From Aaosphaeria pasadenensis (lineage: Eukaryota > Ascomycota > Dothideomycetes > Pleosporales): a stretch of DNA of 64,000 nucleotides. A program made the translations under genes and the position numbers. This document shows, piece by piece, positions 41,796-52,526 of the stretch. The stretch covers positions 744,001 through 808,000 of the forward strand of contig JAKLMB010000004.1 in the NCBI GenBank assembly GCA_022813625.1, read 5' to 3'. Position 1 is the stretch's first letter, and every line of letters begins with the position of its first letter. A model generated the notes under the pieces. It saw only the letters and a program-made list of their open reading frames with translations. It was not told the DNA's origin and ran no database searches.

Positions 41796-43602
41796 TTAGT
41801 CTCTCAAGAAGGCTTTGTAGCTTGGGGAATTGGTAACTTCTTCGTAAGGGTATCCAATCTTGCGCAGGAATTCTTGGAGCTTCTCCTGATCTTCTTCCTT
41901 GCATTGTATGCCTGCCAGAATCTTTCCCACGTCTCCTCCATAGTTTCGGTAATGGAAAAGGCTGATGTTCATTCCTGGTTGTAGGGTGTGCAGGAATTTG
42001 TGCAGGGCGCCACCTCGCTCGGGGAACTCGAACATGAAGAGGTGCTCGTCCGATGCACTACTGCGACCACCACCGAGATATCGAATGTGAGATTTGACAA
42101 GTTCATCCTGCGATAGATCCATAGCCACCATGTCATCCGCGGCAAGGCGTTCGATGAGGTCTGGCAGATCTTGAGAGCGAGTTTGGGCCTTCATTTCAAC
42201 ACCAACAAGAATGTTGGCAGAGTTTGGCCCACTATAGCGATAGCTAAATTCAGTAATGGCCATCGGGTGGATGTGGGAGATAAGCTTTGCGAAAGCTCCC
42301 GGTCTTTCAGGTATGGTGACCGACAATAAAGCTTCCTTGTTTTCACCCAATGCAGCACGCTCGGCAACAAACCGTAGACGGTCGAAGTTCATATTGGCTC
42401 CAGACGCAACGGCAACGAGTCCCCTCTCGCGGTTAGGGCTGGGATTTCGAGATACCCATTTCTTCAGACCCGCAAGTGCTAGGGCACCAGCTGGCTCGAC
42501 AATGGAGCGCGTATCTTCGAACATGTCCTTGATGGCAGCACAAGTCTCGTCCGTTGTAACTTGGACCACTTCATCCACCACCTCTCGACATATTCTGAAT
42601 GTTTCCTCTCCAACGGTCTTGACGGCCGCGCCGTCTGCGAATAGGCCTACGTCCTTCAAGACAACTCGTTTGCCTGCTTTGAGAGATTCCACCATGGCGT
42701 TGGCATCATAAGTTTCGACACCGATGATCTTGACGTGTGGTGCTATGCGCTTGATGTACACTCCTGCTCCAGCGATCAAACCACCCCCACCAACGCAGCA
42801 AAAGACAGCCTCCAACTCTTCAAGATTTGTCTGTCGCAACAACTCCATTCCTATTGTTCCTTGTCCAGCTATAACATATGGGTCGTCGAAGGGAGGAATA
42901 GAGACAAGGCCGTGCAGCTTCTCCAGCCGTGCAGCCTCAGCCTTGGCTGCATCGAAATCAGGGCCGTGAAGGATGACAGATCCTCCGAGTCGTGACACGT
43001 TTTTATGTTTAATGTCAGGGGTACCAGATGGCATTACAATGGTAGCTGGGATCTTGAGCTTGCGAGCAGAGTATGCGACACCTTGTGCGTGGTTTCCTGA
43101 CCCGTATATCAGTCTTAGCTCGTATAGTTTTGAGTCATAGCCTTACCAGCGCTGCAAGCTACGACGCCTCTCCAACGTTCATTGTGGGCAAGATGTGCCA
43201 TCTTGTTGTATGCGCCGCGCAGTTTAAAGCTGAAGACGGGCTGGAGGTCTTCCCGCTTGAGCAATACATTGCATTCCAATCGGTTGCTGAGGTTTGTTGC
43301 GGGTGTCAAGGGTGTTTCTGTCACCACCTCATAAACACGGGATGTGAGGATAAGGCGTAGATACTGGTAAGATGTAAGAAAATGATACTAATGCATTCAT
43401 GCAGCCTGAATCATACATCGGGGTACCCATTTGGTAGAATAAAAGCATCCGGAACAAGAGTCTTCTTTGTTGTTTGCTCTGACGGAGGAGATGGATTGGC
43501 AGAATATTCAGTGAGCGACAAGCCGGTCGGCTTGGGGGTTCGAGGAGTCATGACTCCATTTGCATGCTCCTCGGGCGTCACTGGTCGCGAGTAGTCGGCC
43601 AT
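41796..43602 (-). CDS. ilv1: threonine deaminase (threonine dehydratase)
   Basis: Three exons: 43602-43417, 43363-43147 and 43096-41796, in phase, for 567 residues. The enzyme makes 2-oxobutyrate and ammonia from threonine, the first step of isoleucine synthesis, in mitochondria with PLP. The PLP lysine is in SFKLRGA (about Lys109), the GGGGLIAG glycine loop binds the phosphate, and SAGNHAQG is intact across the second junction. Two ACT-like regulatory domains occupy the last ~190 residues, so isoleucine feedback is expected. The first ~60 residues are a polar Pro/Ser-rich tail with LSLTEYSANPSPPSE, found in other fungal enzymes. An upstream in-frame ATG would add ~30 residues; I chose the ATG giving the family-typical start. 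Confidence 0.95.
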
Positions 43603-44756
43603 CGTGGTCAATGGCACTTTGTGAGCCAAACAATTGAAATTGAGGTGGAAAGTTGGGTTACAGCTATCGTTCAGAAATTCGATTTGGGTCATGATAGTCA
43701 TCGGCGATGTCGGCGATTTGACTGGTTAAGCGGGGCAAGCGCACGCGGCGGCTGTCGGCTTGTGCGGAAGCTTTTGGCGGGGCGCGTGTGGAGGAAATTC
43801 TTTGTATACAGTAGACTTCAAACTCCACAACTACCTAGGTACACAGTGAACAAGAATACAGCCAAACACCTTTCGTTTGTCGACAATACTTCACTTTTGC
43901 GAATTTATGTAGAAGTGGAATCAAGTCACCGAATGTTCGGGCGGACTCTTCTTATATATTGCACTCTCCAGTTGCCTCACCAATCATTGACCGTATTGAC
44001 TTGCCGTGCATGTAAGCTTCCCCAGGCGACATGTTCAGGGATGCAAACATTGAGGGCATTCCTGCAGCCCAAGCCAATCTTGCGTCCGATCACGCTTTGA
44101 AATAGTATCTGGTCATTGGTTAGGGATCTTGTTGTTTGGAAGGCTCTGTTTGGTATAGACTATGAATGATGAATTTGTGCGTACACATAACGCTGTCTAA
44201 TCTTCAAGAACCTGGTTACTCCACACTGAACGACTGTCTTGGCATTATTGATATGAATATCAGAACGGAAGGTCGCATATGAGCAACCTATGAGATCCTG
44301 TTCACCTTTGTCATAGTTTGGCTGACATGTTACGAGCTCGACCAAGACGATCGTCTGAGCCGACGGTATGCGACCGTAAGTTCAGCATTGTACTACTTCA
44401 TTTAGTTGCAATTTCAGTCACGAGTCTATACGATCAATTGCATCTACACGTTAATGACCTATTGATCAAACGTAGCGTCTTTAAGTGTTATGCATGCTAC
44501 TACATAGCACATGTCATATGATGTCAGCAAAGCGGTCCTTGTAGTGAAGTAAACCAACAGACAAAGTCTGCTGAAAATGCGAGTCTCGCATTAGCTGAAT
44601 AAAATCTATAAAAAGGGCTGTTTCGAAACATCAAGAAGAATTACAAAACTTGTTCAACCCCGAAAATGGGTTGAATTGAAAAGTTTAACCAATTTATCCA
44701 TCAATCCCTACCACAATCAAAGCCCAACAATGACTTTGAGCGGAACAACTGCTCAA
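43603..44756. other. intergenic, no gene seen
   Basis: 1.15 kb. An open stretch at 43564-44100 (plus) overlaps the deaminase start antisense and has no protein features. The segment at 44,560-44,700 is AT-rich. Confidence 0.45.
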
Positions 44757-45474
44757 TCACCACCGTAACCATCCATTTCGTTTTCTTCCATGTCCTCCAT
44801 GGCCCCCATTTCCACCACCTCCACCTCCGCCATGTCCACCATTTCCACCATGACCACCATGACCACCGTCTCCTCCGTGTCCGCCATGGCCATGGCCACC
44901 ACCTCCTCCACCAGGCCCGTGTCCTCCGTCATGATCACCATGGCCTCCCGAATGCCCATGATCCCCATGATCTACAGTCCACCACCAGTTCTTCCATTGT
45001 CCGTGTGATCCCGGTCCCCAAGTTCCATCGCCAGGTTGCGATGGCGGCCACCATGGGAAGGGGCGTGGGGGTTGAGGCGGGTTAGGGGGCTAACATAGTG
45101 TCAGTATTGCTGTACATGAAGGATATATGCTCACTTTGTAAATCTTATGATAGGCTCTGAAACAAACAAACGACTTAAAAGAAATGGAAATGATTGAGGT
45201 CGAAGAAAACGAAGGAAAGAGTTAGATCTTGGGGATAAATTTCTGGACTGGTGGTACTGATTGGATGGTAGCAGCTGGTTTTGGGCGGTTCTCGAAATCT
45301 TATGGGCTAAGATATATAATCTTATCTTTCAATGTAACACAGGGCTATCTATGTCGAATAAAGGTGAGTAGTCGATGTGTATACCGGAAATGTTTCTGCA
45401 AGTCAGCTAAGAAATCCTTCATGTCACATCCGTGGGTACTGACCTGGGTGATACCATCCTTCGGATTGGTTCAT
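44757..45474 (-). CDS. Gly/His-rich protein (tentative model)
   Basis: A tentative three-exon model is 45474-45444, 45298-45258 and 45089-44757, giving 134 residues. The last exon is clear in composition: PPNPPQPPRPFPWWPP, a WKNWWW patch, then about 70 residues made almost only of Gly, His and a little Asp/Asn (HGGHGGNGG), ending KRNGWLRW. Such His/Gly tails often bind metal ions or coat cell walls. It may be a separate gene or the 3' exons of the WSC-domain gene just upstream on the same strand. The exon phases do not allow a simple joint model, so I list it apart. Confidence 0.35.
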
Positions 45475-45546
45475 TTCCGCATTCAATGGTAGAGGCCTCG
45501 TTGCTGGGGGTCTGTAAATGTTAGAGTTTTGTGATCGTCGGTGCGT

Positions 45547-45830
45547 CATAGTTGCAGTAATAGTCATGGTCGTAGTCATGGCCGTAGTCATGGTCGTAGT
45601 CATGGTCGTAGTCATGGTCGTAAAGGGGTAATAGTCGTAAGGGCATGATGGTTGTAAGGGCATGATGGTTGTAAGGGCGTGATAGACGTAAGGGCGTGAT
45701 GGTCGTAAGGGTGCCATGGTCGTAAGGGTGCCATGGTCGTAAGGGTGTCGTAGTCATAGGGTGTTGTAGTCGTAGGGTGTTGTAGTCGTAGGGTGTTGTA
45801 GTCGTAGGATGTTATAGTCGTCGATGTGTG
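45547..45830. repeat. minisatellite arrays (12-bp then 16-18-bp units)
   Basis: Plus strand: about five copies of gtcatggtcgta (12 bp, ~45,560-45,620). They are followed by about eleven copies of a 16-18-bp unit of the form gtaagggcatgatggtt drifting to gtagggtgttgtagtc. Units of 16-17 bp change frame at each copy, so a coding role is doubtful. The array lies beside or within the WSC gene region. Confidence 0.8.
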
Positions 45831-46614
45831 TTAGGGTTGTCGATGTGTGTCGTGGTCGTTCATGTGTGTCGAAATGATTGTTATGTCGGAAATGTCGATG
45901 TGTCGGAAATGTCGAAATGTTGTGGTTGTTGTCGATGTGTTGTCGTATGTCGCATATCCAGAAGTCAAAGGTCGTAGTGTCGAAAGTTCAGAATCAATCC
46001 CCATTGTCATTGTGGTCTGGGCCGAAGCGCAGCCATACTTACCCGAGAAAGAAACAAAAAGCAAACAGAGCAGAGCAGAGCCAGATCACAAAGAGCATTG
46101 TCTAAGAAAGTTGACTTACAATTGGAACGTAGGCGGTGTTCTCGAAGAATACCATGCGGTTGGGTCCACCGCAGTACTGCGAGCCTTGACTGCCTGTGCA
46201 AGTTGCTGCCTCACACAAAGGCGAAGGTACATCGCTGAGATCGTCCTGTGCGTATCCCCAGAAGTTGCCGCATCGACAAGTTTCGCCGTTCTCGATACCG
46301 TAGTACCTGTAAGGGCCACCGTTGGCAGGGTTGCGGCAATAAGCGTCGCAAAGATCCCATGTCATTGAAGCGGAAGGCTGAGAGAAGCTGCCGTTGAGGA
46401 AGGGTCCAGGGGTTTCGGCACCTGCTGGGCCCTCGTTCAAAGCACAACCGATGAAGTTGGTGTTAGGAACCGAAGTATCGCTGGGGTACTAGAGCTACTG
46501 TCAGCGCTGCCGAGGGCAGTACGGTTAGACGTTGCTCAATGTGTTCTGGCTCTGCTCTGCAAAAAAAACAAAAGCTGTCAAGAACAAAAGAAAGTTGGTT
46601 AGCAATGCCATCAT
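45831..46614 (-). CDS. WSC-domain secreted/cell-wall protein
   Basis: Exons 46614-46531 and 46488-46120 are well supported: a signal peptide (MMALLTNFLLFLTAFVFF...) followed by one WSC domain of ~95 residues with the family Cys pattern (FIGCALNEG, CDAYCRN, YYGIENGETCRCG, CEAATCTGS, YCGG). The third exon, 46016-45831, is my best continuation (TTMTMG..., then a Thr-rich STTTTT stretch) and would end the protein at ~212 residues. WSC domains bind carbohydrate and occur in wall stress sensors and wall-associated enzymes; no membrane helix is seen here. The first intron is only 42 nt with a GTCTAA donor. The 3' end is uncertain because minisatellites follow and the strand has almost no GT donors there. 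Confidence 0.7.
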
Positions 46615-48716
46615 AGTGCAAGCACATGATAGATTGTAGAGATAAGTAAAGTACAAGAGTATGGTCTATAAGTAATACCGTAAAGCTTTAGGAGAAGAAA
46701 AGAAGGCGGGACTATGAGTCAACAGCCGAAGAGGGTGGAGTCTTCAAATATAGAGAACTCTCCTAAATCTGACTACGAAAATTGGCATAAAGAAGCATTC
46801 GTGTCTGAGAGATACAATGTGCGGCAAGACATTGGGGTGCACTCTAGGCTATATACTTCGCCAGCCGGATGCTATAAGCAGCGCCAACATCCAGAGCGAG
46901 TTCAGGATCATGAAGTTCCGAAGAATGCATCATGTTCTCACGAAATCTCCTAATTGAGACAGAGGAGATACATTCCATAAGCGCGCTACGCGGGGCAAAC
47001 GCGGAGAACCGGGAAGGGATTGCACTGTACAATACTACATAATCCCTTTCTTGGTAGCACCCGACATCGTGGGTTGATCCCTGCTACGACATAATTGGCT
47101 GGACACACTTTCCGAAGGGGATAATTGTATCAACACATATCTATATACAAAGCTCGATGCTTTTACTTGCATTCAATAGTGGATACCTCATTCTATCCTG
47201 GTTTTGTGGGAAGGTCTGATGTTATCCAACTTTGGGCATAGGTCCAGGCCGAATGATGTAACAAGGGAAAGCCGGACTGGACGGCCACAAGCTTGAACGT
47301 AAGGTTTTGTGACATATGATGCAAATCTTTAATTTGATCGATGTACCTTGCATTGTTCAGTTCATCCCATTCTCCGATCGCGATACTGATGAAGGTTTTG
47401 TGGCCGTACTTGGGAAGTTCTTGTCAAGGCCAGTCGAAATGACATTTCTTGGTGGCGATGGCGTACTAACATGCAAGAAAGCACGGGAGAAAGGATTTCA
47501 ATTGTTCTGTATCCCTGTGATGGGGTCAATTGTTGCCCATGATCAAAGGGACCTTGCCCTTCTTAGCAGCGTAATTCCAAGGAAGAATGCTTGTCTCCCA
47601 TAACTTCGTAAGCGCGACGGTTTATGCAATGCAGACTTCCAGAATCAGACTGTGAATAGGGAGCATATGATTGTAAATCGGAACTGCTGGCTGTTTGGGA
47701 ATGTAAATACATGCTGATCTTGCTGTCGAGTGTCTTGTTGTTTACTTCGGACGTGCTTTGTGTTGGAAGTAATCGGGGAGGAACATCTTACCTAGCGAAA
47801 TTTTTTCGTCTTCCAATTTTCAGGGAAATTTCTTATCAAGATAGTTGTAGCGATCTGTCTAGTAGTAGAGTCAAAGTACAGCCCCGAGCAGTAGTACCCC
47901 AATGCCAAAAGCGAAGTAGACATAATTCACTGAGATAAGTATGGGGATCTTTCACACTAAAACAAATTTAAACCTAAGCCTGTATCTTGGATATTGAGTA
48001 TTCAAAGTTCCGTAATAATTTAACGATACAATTTCGATTGGCATCAACGCAAGCCCAACAGCTCCATCTGTGCATGTACTATAGCCTGAAAGTCCCACTG
48101 ACTTCCCTTGGGCCTTTTATTTACTTGTGAGCATTCATGAATACATCTGGCATTTATTGTGTACTCCAAAGAACATTGAGGTTGTCTTTTCGCCTTGCCG
48201 ATAGGAAGTGATGTAGTTAGCTTAGCTATTCTCTATTTTCAATTCAGTGAATCTACACCACTCCGCTCGCACCGAAATATTCTGAGAATCCGTTTGAGGT
48301 TGCTTCAAAAGGCTCTTAAAACATTTTGATATTACTCGGTTCATCATTGCCGTTGCGTTTACTGTCTCTCCGCCTAGTTTGTTGTAGACTTCTCAATGTA
48401 CGTAAACTAGTACCTGTGGGTCTCCTGTAGTAGGCTCCTCCATCATATCGTCATGTCTTCATAGTACTAAGAGAGTAGACAATATAATTTTTTTTAATTG
48501 TAGACGTGAGAGAAATTAGAATCGTTTTGTTTCAAAAAATGGTAAATTGAGTTGGGAATCGTTCGAATATGATTTTATCTGTTATTTATTTAGTCGTTTC
48601 TCCAATGCATAATTACGTACACAATGCGCTTCAATCATCAGAGCAAAAGTTCCACATCCTTCATTGTCTCATCTTCTAATATTTCTACTCTACTCCTTCT
48701 AGACAGAAATTTGGCA
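46615..48716. other. gene-poor 2.1 kb
   Basis: AT-rich DNA with short ORFs only. The left ~200 bases are the likely WSC promoter. Nothing else recognised. Confidence 0.45.
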
Positions 48717-48935
48717 TCATAGATTGCGAATCTCATATTTCGAAACGCTATCATCCACGTGCTCACTCTCATCCTCAGATTTGATGTTCAGTTTTGGTGC
48801 CATGTCATCCAGCTCAATTACTTCAATCTCTTCAAGCTCAGTCGATAACATGAATGGCCCAATGGAAAAGAGAAAAGTCACAGAAGTTAAAAAAGCCAAA
48901 GTGATAGCTGCGTTCAGCAGATCCTCGGGCGCCAT
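48717..48935 (-). CDS. possible small single-pass membrane protein
   Basis: A 72-residue ORF begins at an ATG in fair context (CTACAATGGCG). It has a hydrophobic segment at ~7-31 (LLNAAITLAFLTSVTFLFSIGPFML), followed by an acidic tail (ELEEIEVIELDD, SEDESEHVDD). The strong division into membrane helix and acidic tail is unlike random AT-rich sequence, but no family is recognised. Confidence 0.35.
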   Translation of the reverse strand: MAPEDLLNAAITLAFLTSVTFLFSIGPFMLSTELEEIEVIELDDMAPKLNIKSEDESEHVDDSVSKYEIRNL

Positions 48936-49577
48936 TGTAGTTTCTTACGAGTAAAGGGAGGTGAATCTTGGTGGGGAAATCTCTACCAGTGTCTGAATCG
49001 GCGATGTTCTTGAACCCGGTTATGGTGATGAGGACGTACTGAAGCTCCAGTAGGACCATTTTATACCGTGGGAAGCCTTCTTTCACATGGCTAATGTAGG
49101 ATAGTCATTCTTCTCTTTAGCAAAGTACATGAACAACGTTGCTGGAGCCAGATGTGACGGTCGACTAGGTCATTGCATATGACTGCAATGTAAAGAAAGA
49201 TATAGAGTTTCAACAAACATGGCAACAAAGACCATATTCAAATAGCGAAGTAGAAGTGAAGAGATACTTCCTTGCTCTAACGATAAGACGTCGGCTTTAA
49301 GCCTGCCGTTGTACATACGAAGAGCAGTTATGTACCCATGTTACTATTTCACGCAGGTGGACGACTTTATTTGACCTCTACACAAAATGCCTTCTCGAAC
49401 TTATTACATCACTTTCACTTCCCAATATACCGTCCGTGAATAGTATCAAGGTACTTACTTTATCTCTAAAAGCTACAAATTAGTCGTGGGGCATGTTAAG
49501 GGACGATGCGAACTATTCTCTGCAAACCTAATTTTCCAAACCATTAGTAGGACATTTGAAACCATTGTTCCTACCAT
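48936..49577. other. intergenic, no gene seen
   Basis: 640 AT-rich bases between two small candidate genes; no further feature. Confidence 0.35.
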
Positions 49578-50009
49578 CTACAGAGTACCGTACACCGTCC
49601 GTATTGACCCATTACCATCCGCTACACTGGTCTTCGAAATATCAATCTCAACAGTATCATGATCATACCACCATACAGTATGTTCATCGCACCAATTGTT
49701 CCGAATCCTGCGTCGAGTGGAACACTCCGCGCATGCTGCTAGAGCTGCAATGAAAAGGCAGAATGTGCTTATTATCCATGCGATAGAGCAGATGACTAGT
49801 AATGCTAGATGGAAAAGAGAAAAATGTGAGGGATTTGCAGGATTGAGATGGAGGGAGAAAACCATGATGGCTGGCTTTGGGATGGTCTCCGATTCAGGCA
49901 AGTGAAGGGTGATGGAAAAGGGAAAGGTTGTATAAAAGTTTTGGGGATCAATGTGCATTGTTCTTGCATGATGCCAAGTCGTGCCCTTATGTTCTACAAA
50001 CTCAGACAT
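49578..50009 (-). CDS. possible small membrane protein with Cys/Arg-rich collar
   Basis: A single exon of 143 residues starts at ATG 50009. A hydrophobic stretch at ~66-90 (FHLALLVICSIAWIISTFCLFIAALAA) ends in CAECSTRRRIRNNW, a Cys followed by basic residues as at a cytosolic membrane face. A polar tail with several Trp/Asp residues follows. A second ATG at about residue 49 could be the real start and would place the helix near the N-terminus. No family is recognised. The gene lies next to another small membrane-type ORF. Confidence 0.4.
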   Translation of the reverse strand: MSEFVEHKGTTWHHARTMHIDPQNFYTTFPFSITLHLPESETIPKPAIMVFSLHLNPANPSHFSLFHLALLVICSIAWIISTFCLFIAALAACAECSTRRRIRNNWCDEHTVWWYDHDTVEIDISKTSVADGNGSIRTVYGTL

Positions 50010-50211
50010 GCCATTGTGTAATTCTCTCTACACTGCACAACGCTGCAATTATTATGAGAGGGCAAGATGGAGGGCGAAATACGACAACAATAAGTAGCCT
50101 CAATGATGTGGCTGAATCTTAGAACAGACAGGTCCTCTGTAGGAACCCTATTGCCACTATAACTAATGACTAAATAATATAAAACAAACGGCGTTATCAT
50201 GTGCCTGGGTA

Positions 50212-52239
50212 TCATGCTCGACTTTCCAAATATCCTGCAGACCGTTCTAGAACTCCATTGAAATTTTGTATAGAAGACAGCAACCCACTGCCTGAACCCA
50301 CATCATGAGCCACTGTTTCCAGTAGCATTGTCAATGGAATTTCAGGGCCGTCCCCTTCTCTCCCTTGATCTCGCGCCCTGTCTTTCCCGCTTTGAACTGC
50401 AGCTTGAATATCATACATCCATGAGCTAAGATCAGTGCGATTATCGAATTCCATCTTCTCAAGTTGAAATTCCGCGGTGATGTCGTCGCTTTTGAGGGCT
50501 AATTGACTCCTCTCCTTCTGTATCGACATGAATTCGCTTTGCAATTGCTTCTTGTCTCGCCTGAAACCTTTCAGTTTGTTTGCATTGTGGATGGCAGAGT
50601 TGTTTGCGTCTTGAAGATCGAGAAAGTAGTCATCGAGTTTCTCCCTAAAAGCAAGAATATGGTTGCGTTGACTTCTCACTTCCTTCTGTCTTGCTGCGTC
50701 TTTGATACGCTCGATCTTGCTGGAAATTTTCGCAACGCGGCTATTGATCAAGTCCTCGACAACTGTTCTGGTGGTATCAACCACAGTGAGACCCTTCACA
50801 CCAAAGCCTTTCAATCGCATGACAGTAATTTTTTGCGTTGGCCCAGACTTCTGTCGCTTCTTTGGTGGTTCACTGTCCGCGGAGCGTTTGCCTTTTTCAA
50901 CAGGCTTATGCTGGCGAGACTTGTTTTGCGGTCGAGTCACCGGTGCCACATCAACGGGCTCGTCATCAGAACCAGCGCTTGAACCTGCAAACGATAGTTC
51001 TATAGGCGTTCTGGAAGTTCGAGAGGGATGAGCCTTGTCCGGCGAGAGTTCGTCAGCGAGGTCCACTCCGGTCGTCTGTTCCTGTCCCGGACTTGGAATC
51101 CCAATGCGCCGACGATTGTTTGTCGCAGGCGTAGACTGAACAACATCACTATCGTCCCCTTCCTCTTCGGTCAATGAGAGACGAGATGCTGAATTATTAG
51201 TTGGCTCCAGAATTGGATCTCCTTCAATGGTCAGGTTAGACCGCTGAGGTGTAATTGAAACAGTTTGAGACAATCGCGACCTCCTTTGTGTCTGGGTTTT
51301 TGCTGGCAAAGGAGAGGAGCTAGCGACACCACCCGCCGGTGTCTGCGGAGAATCTCCCACTAGGCGCTGAATAGACACGGGTTTCAATTGCACGGGCGTC
51401 AGCTCGTCCTCACTTTCATCTACGCTGGGTACAACAATTGGTGTAGCAAGCGTTGAATTCTCCGCCACATTCCTGTCTGTTGCTCCTGCGGGCGTCGCAG
51501 GTGGCGGCTCGCTCGGCGTCTTTTTCCTCCGGGTGCTAGTGATCGATTCTGGAGGCTCCTTGCGCGTAGAAGCCGCTTTACTTGATAGACTCGCGACGCG
51601 AACAGAATCGACCGGTCGATTTCTCGCCGAAAGGCTGGGTGTTTGTGTGATCGATGGAAGCAGTGCCGTTGGGGTTTTGTTTACTTCATTGACTCCAGGC
51701 GGTACGATAGCTGGTTCTACGTTTTCGATGTATGATAGTTCATCTGCTTCGGCGTCGTCTTCCCGGATCACTGATACACTCCTCACAACTCTCCTGCTCT
51801 TTTCGCTTGAGCGCACGTTTTCAACGCGAGCTGGGCTTAACTCATCTATATCCGCCTCTGTTCGTGCGATCTCAACTGCATCTCTTGATCCTCTCTTCCG
51901 CTTTCCCAATTGCGGTGTCACATTCGGTGATATTGAGGGAGTCTGTTGCTTCTTCGCACTGCTACCCAGCAACGATGCACTCCTGTGCCGTTGAGCGGAA
52001 CCATTTGCATTTCGCGGAGTATTTCGAATGGGTGTTCGACGAAATGAGGGCTGAGGCGGGAGGGAAGTTTGTTTGGCAGGGGCTGCGAGCGCCCCGAAAC
52101 TGAATCCAAAGTTCGTTTGCACAGCGGTGGCGCTGTTGGAGTTAGTATAGACAACATTCATACGGCATCGTGCTTCGGCCTACCCTGCACCGCGTATGCG
52201 TTGCTGTCGATGCTCGCGGCGATCTAGGCTGTTCAGCAT
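50212..52239 (-). CDS. ame1: inner kinetochore subunit AME1 / CENP-U
   Basis: Two exons, 52239-52184 and 52132-50212, phase 2, for 658 residues. The tiny first exon codes for MLNSLDRREHRQQRIRGAG, the conserved Arg-rich N-terminus of fungal Ame1. A long disordered middle, rich in Ser, Pro and Thr with TPQ/SPQ-like sites, likely targets of mitotic kinases, spans ~40-450. The C-terminal third is coiled coil and ends with LLETVAHDVGSGSGLLSSIQNFN, the CENP-U signature region. With Okp1 (CENP-Q) it links centromeric chromatin to the outer kinetochore. An ATG at 52161 that opens the long frame is inside the intron and is not the start. The gene is divergent from the CX9C gene. Confidence 0.85.
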
Positions 52240-52526
52240 GATTCTTGTAGAAAATGGAATTTCTGATCCGATTCGTACTCACCGACTGGCGCCATTGCAG
52301 TTGTGCTTTTAATACAATCAAATGACCGCTGAGAAACAAAGACGTAGATTTGGCGCGTTGTAATGTTCACGCATGTCCCCCCTCGTCATAACAGACGAAA
52401 ACACGCTAAGGCGGAGGGCACGTGCGCGCTCCGTGACGGAAGAACAGTTTCCCCATCCCCGCTCTTGAGATTGTGAATGTGAGGGCGGAGAAGAAATGAC
52501 GAGTGTCCACTTCCAGATTTGCAAGA
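52240..52526. promoter_or_regulatory. divergent promoter AME1 / CX9C gene
   Basis: A 287-bp gap between two opposite starts holds both promoters. An ATG at about 52,302 (minus) reads MAPV up to a GTGAGT donor; joining it to the AME1 exon gives a stop, so it is not the start by this join. Confidence 0.5.

Noticed and set aside
43564..44100. 178-codon plus-strand ORF antisense to the deaminase start
   Set aside because: Shadow of the real gene; no protein-like features beyond it.
52133..52161. ATG at 52161 as the AME1 start
   Set aside because: It is in the intron; splicing to the exon at 52184-52239 restores the conserved N-terminus in phase.
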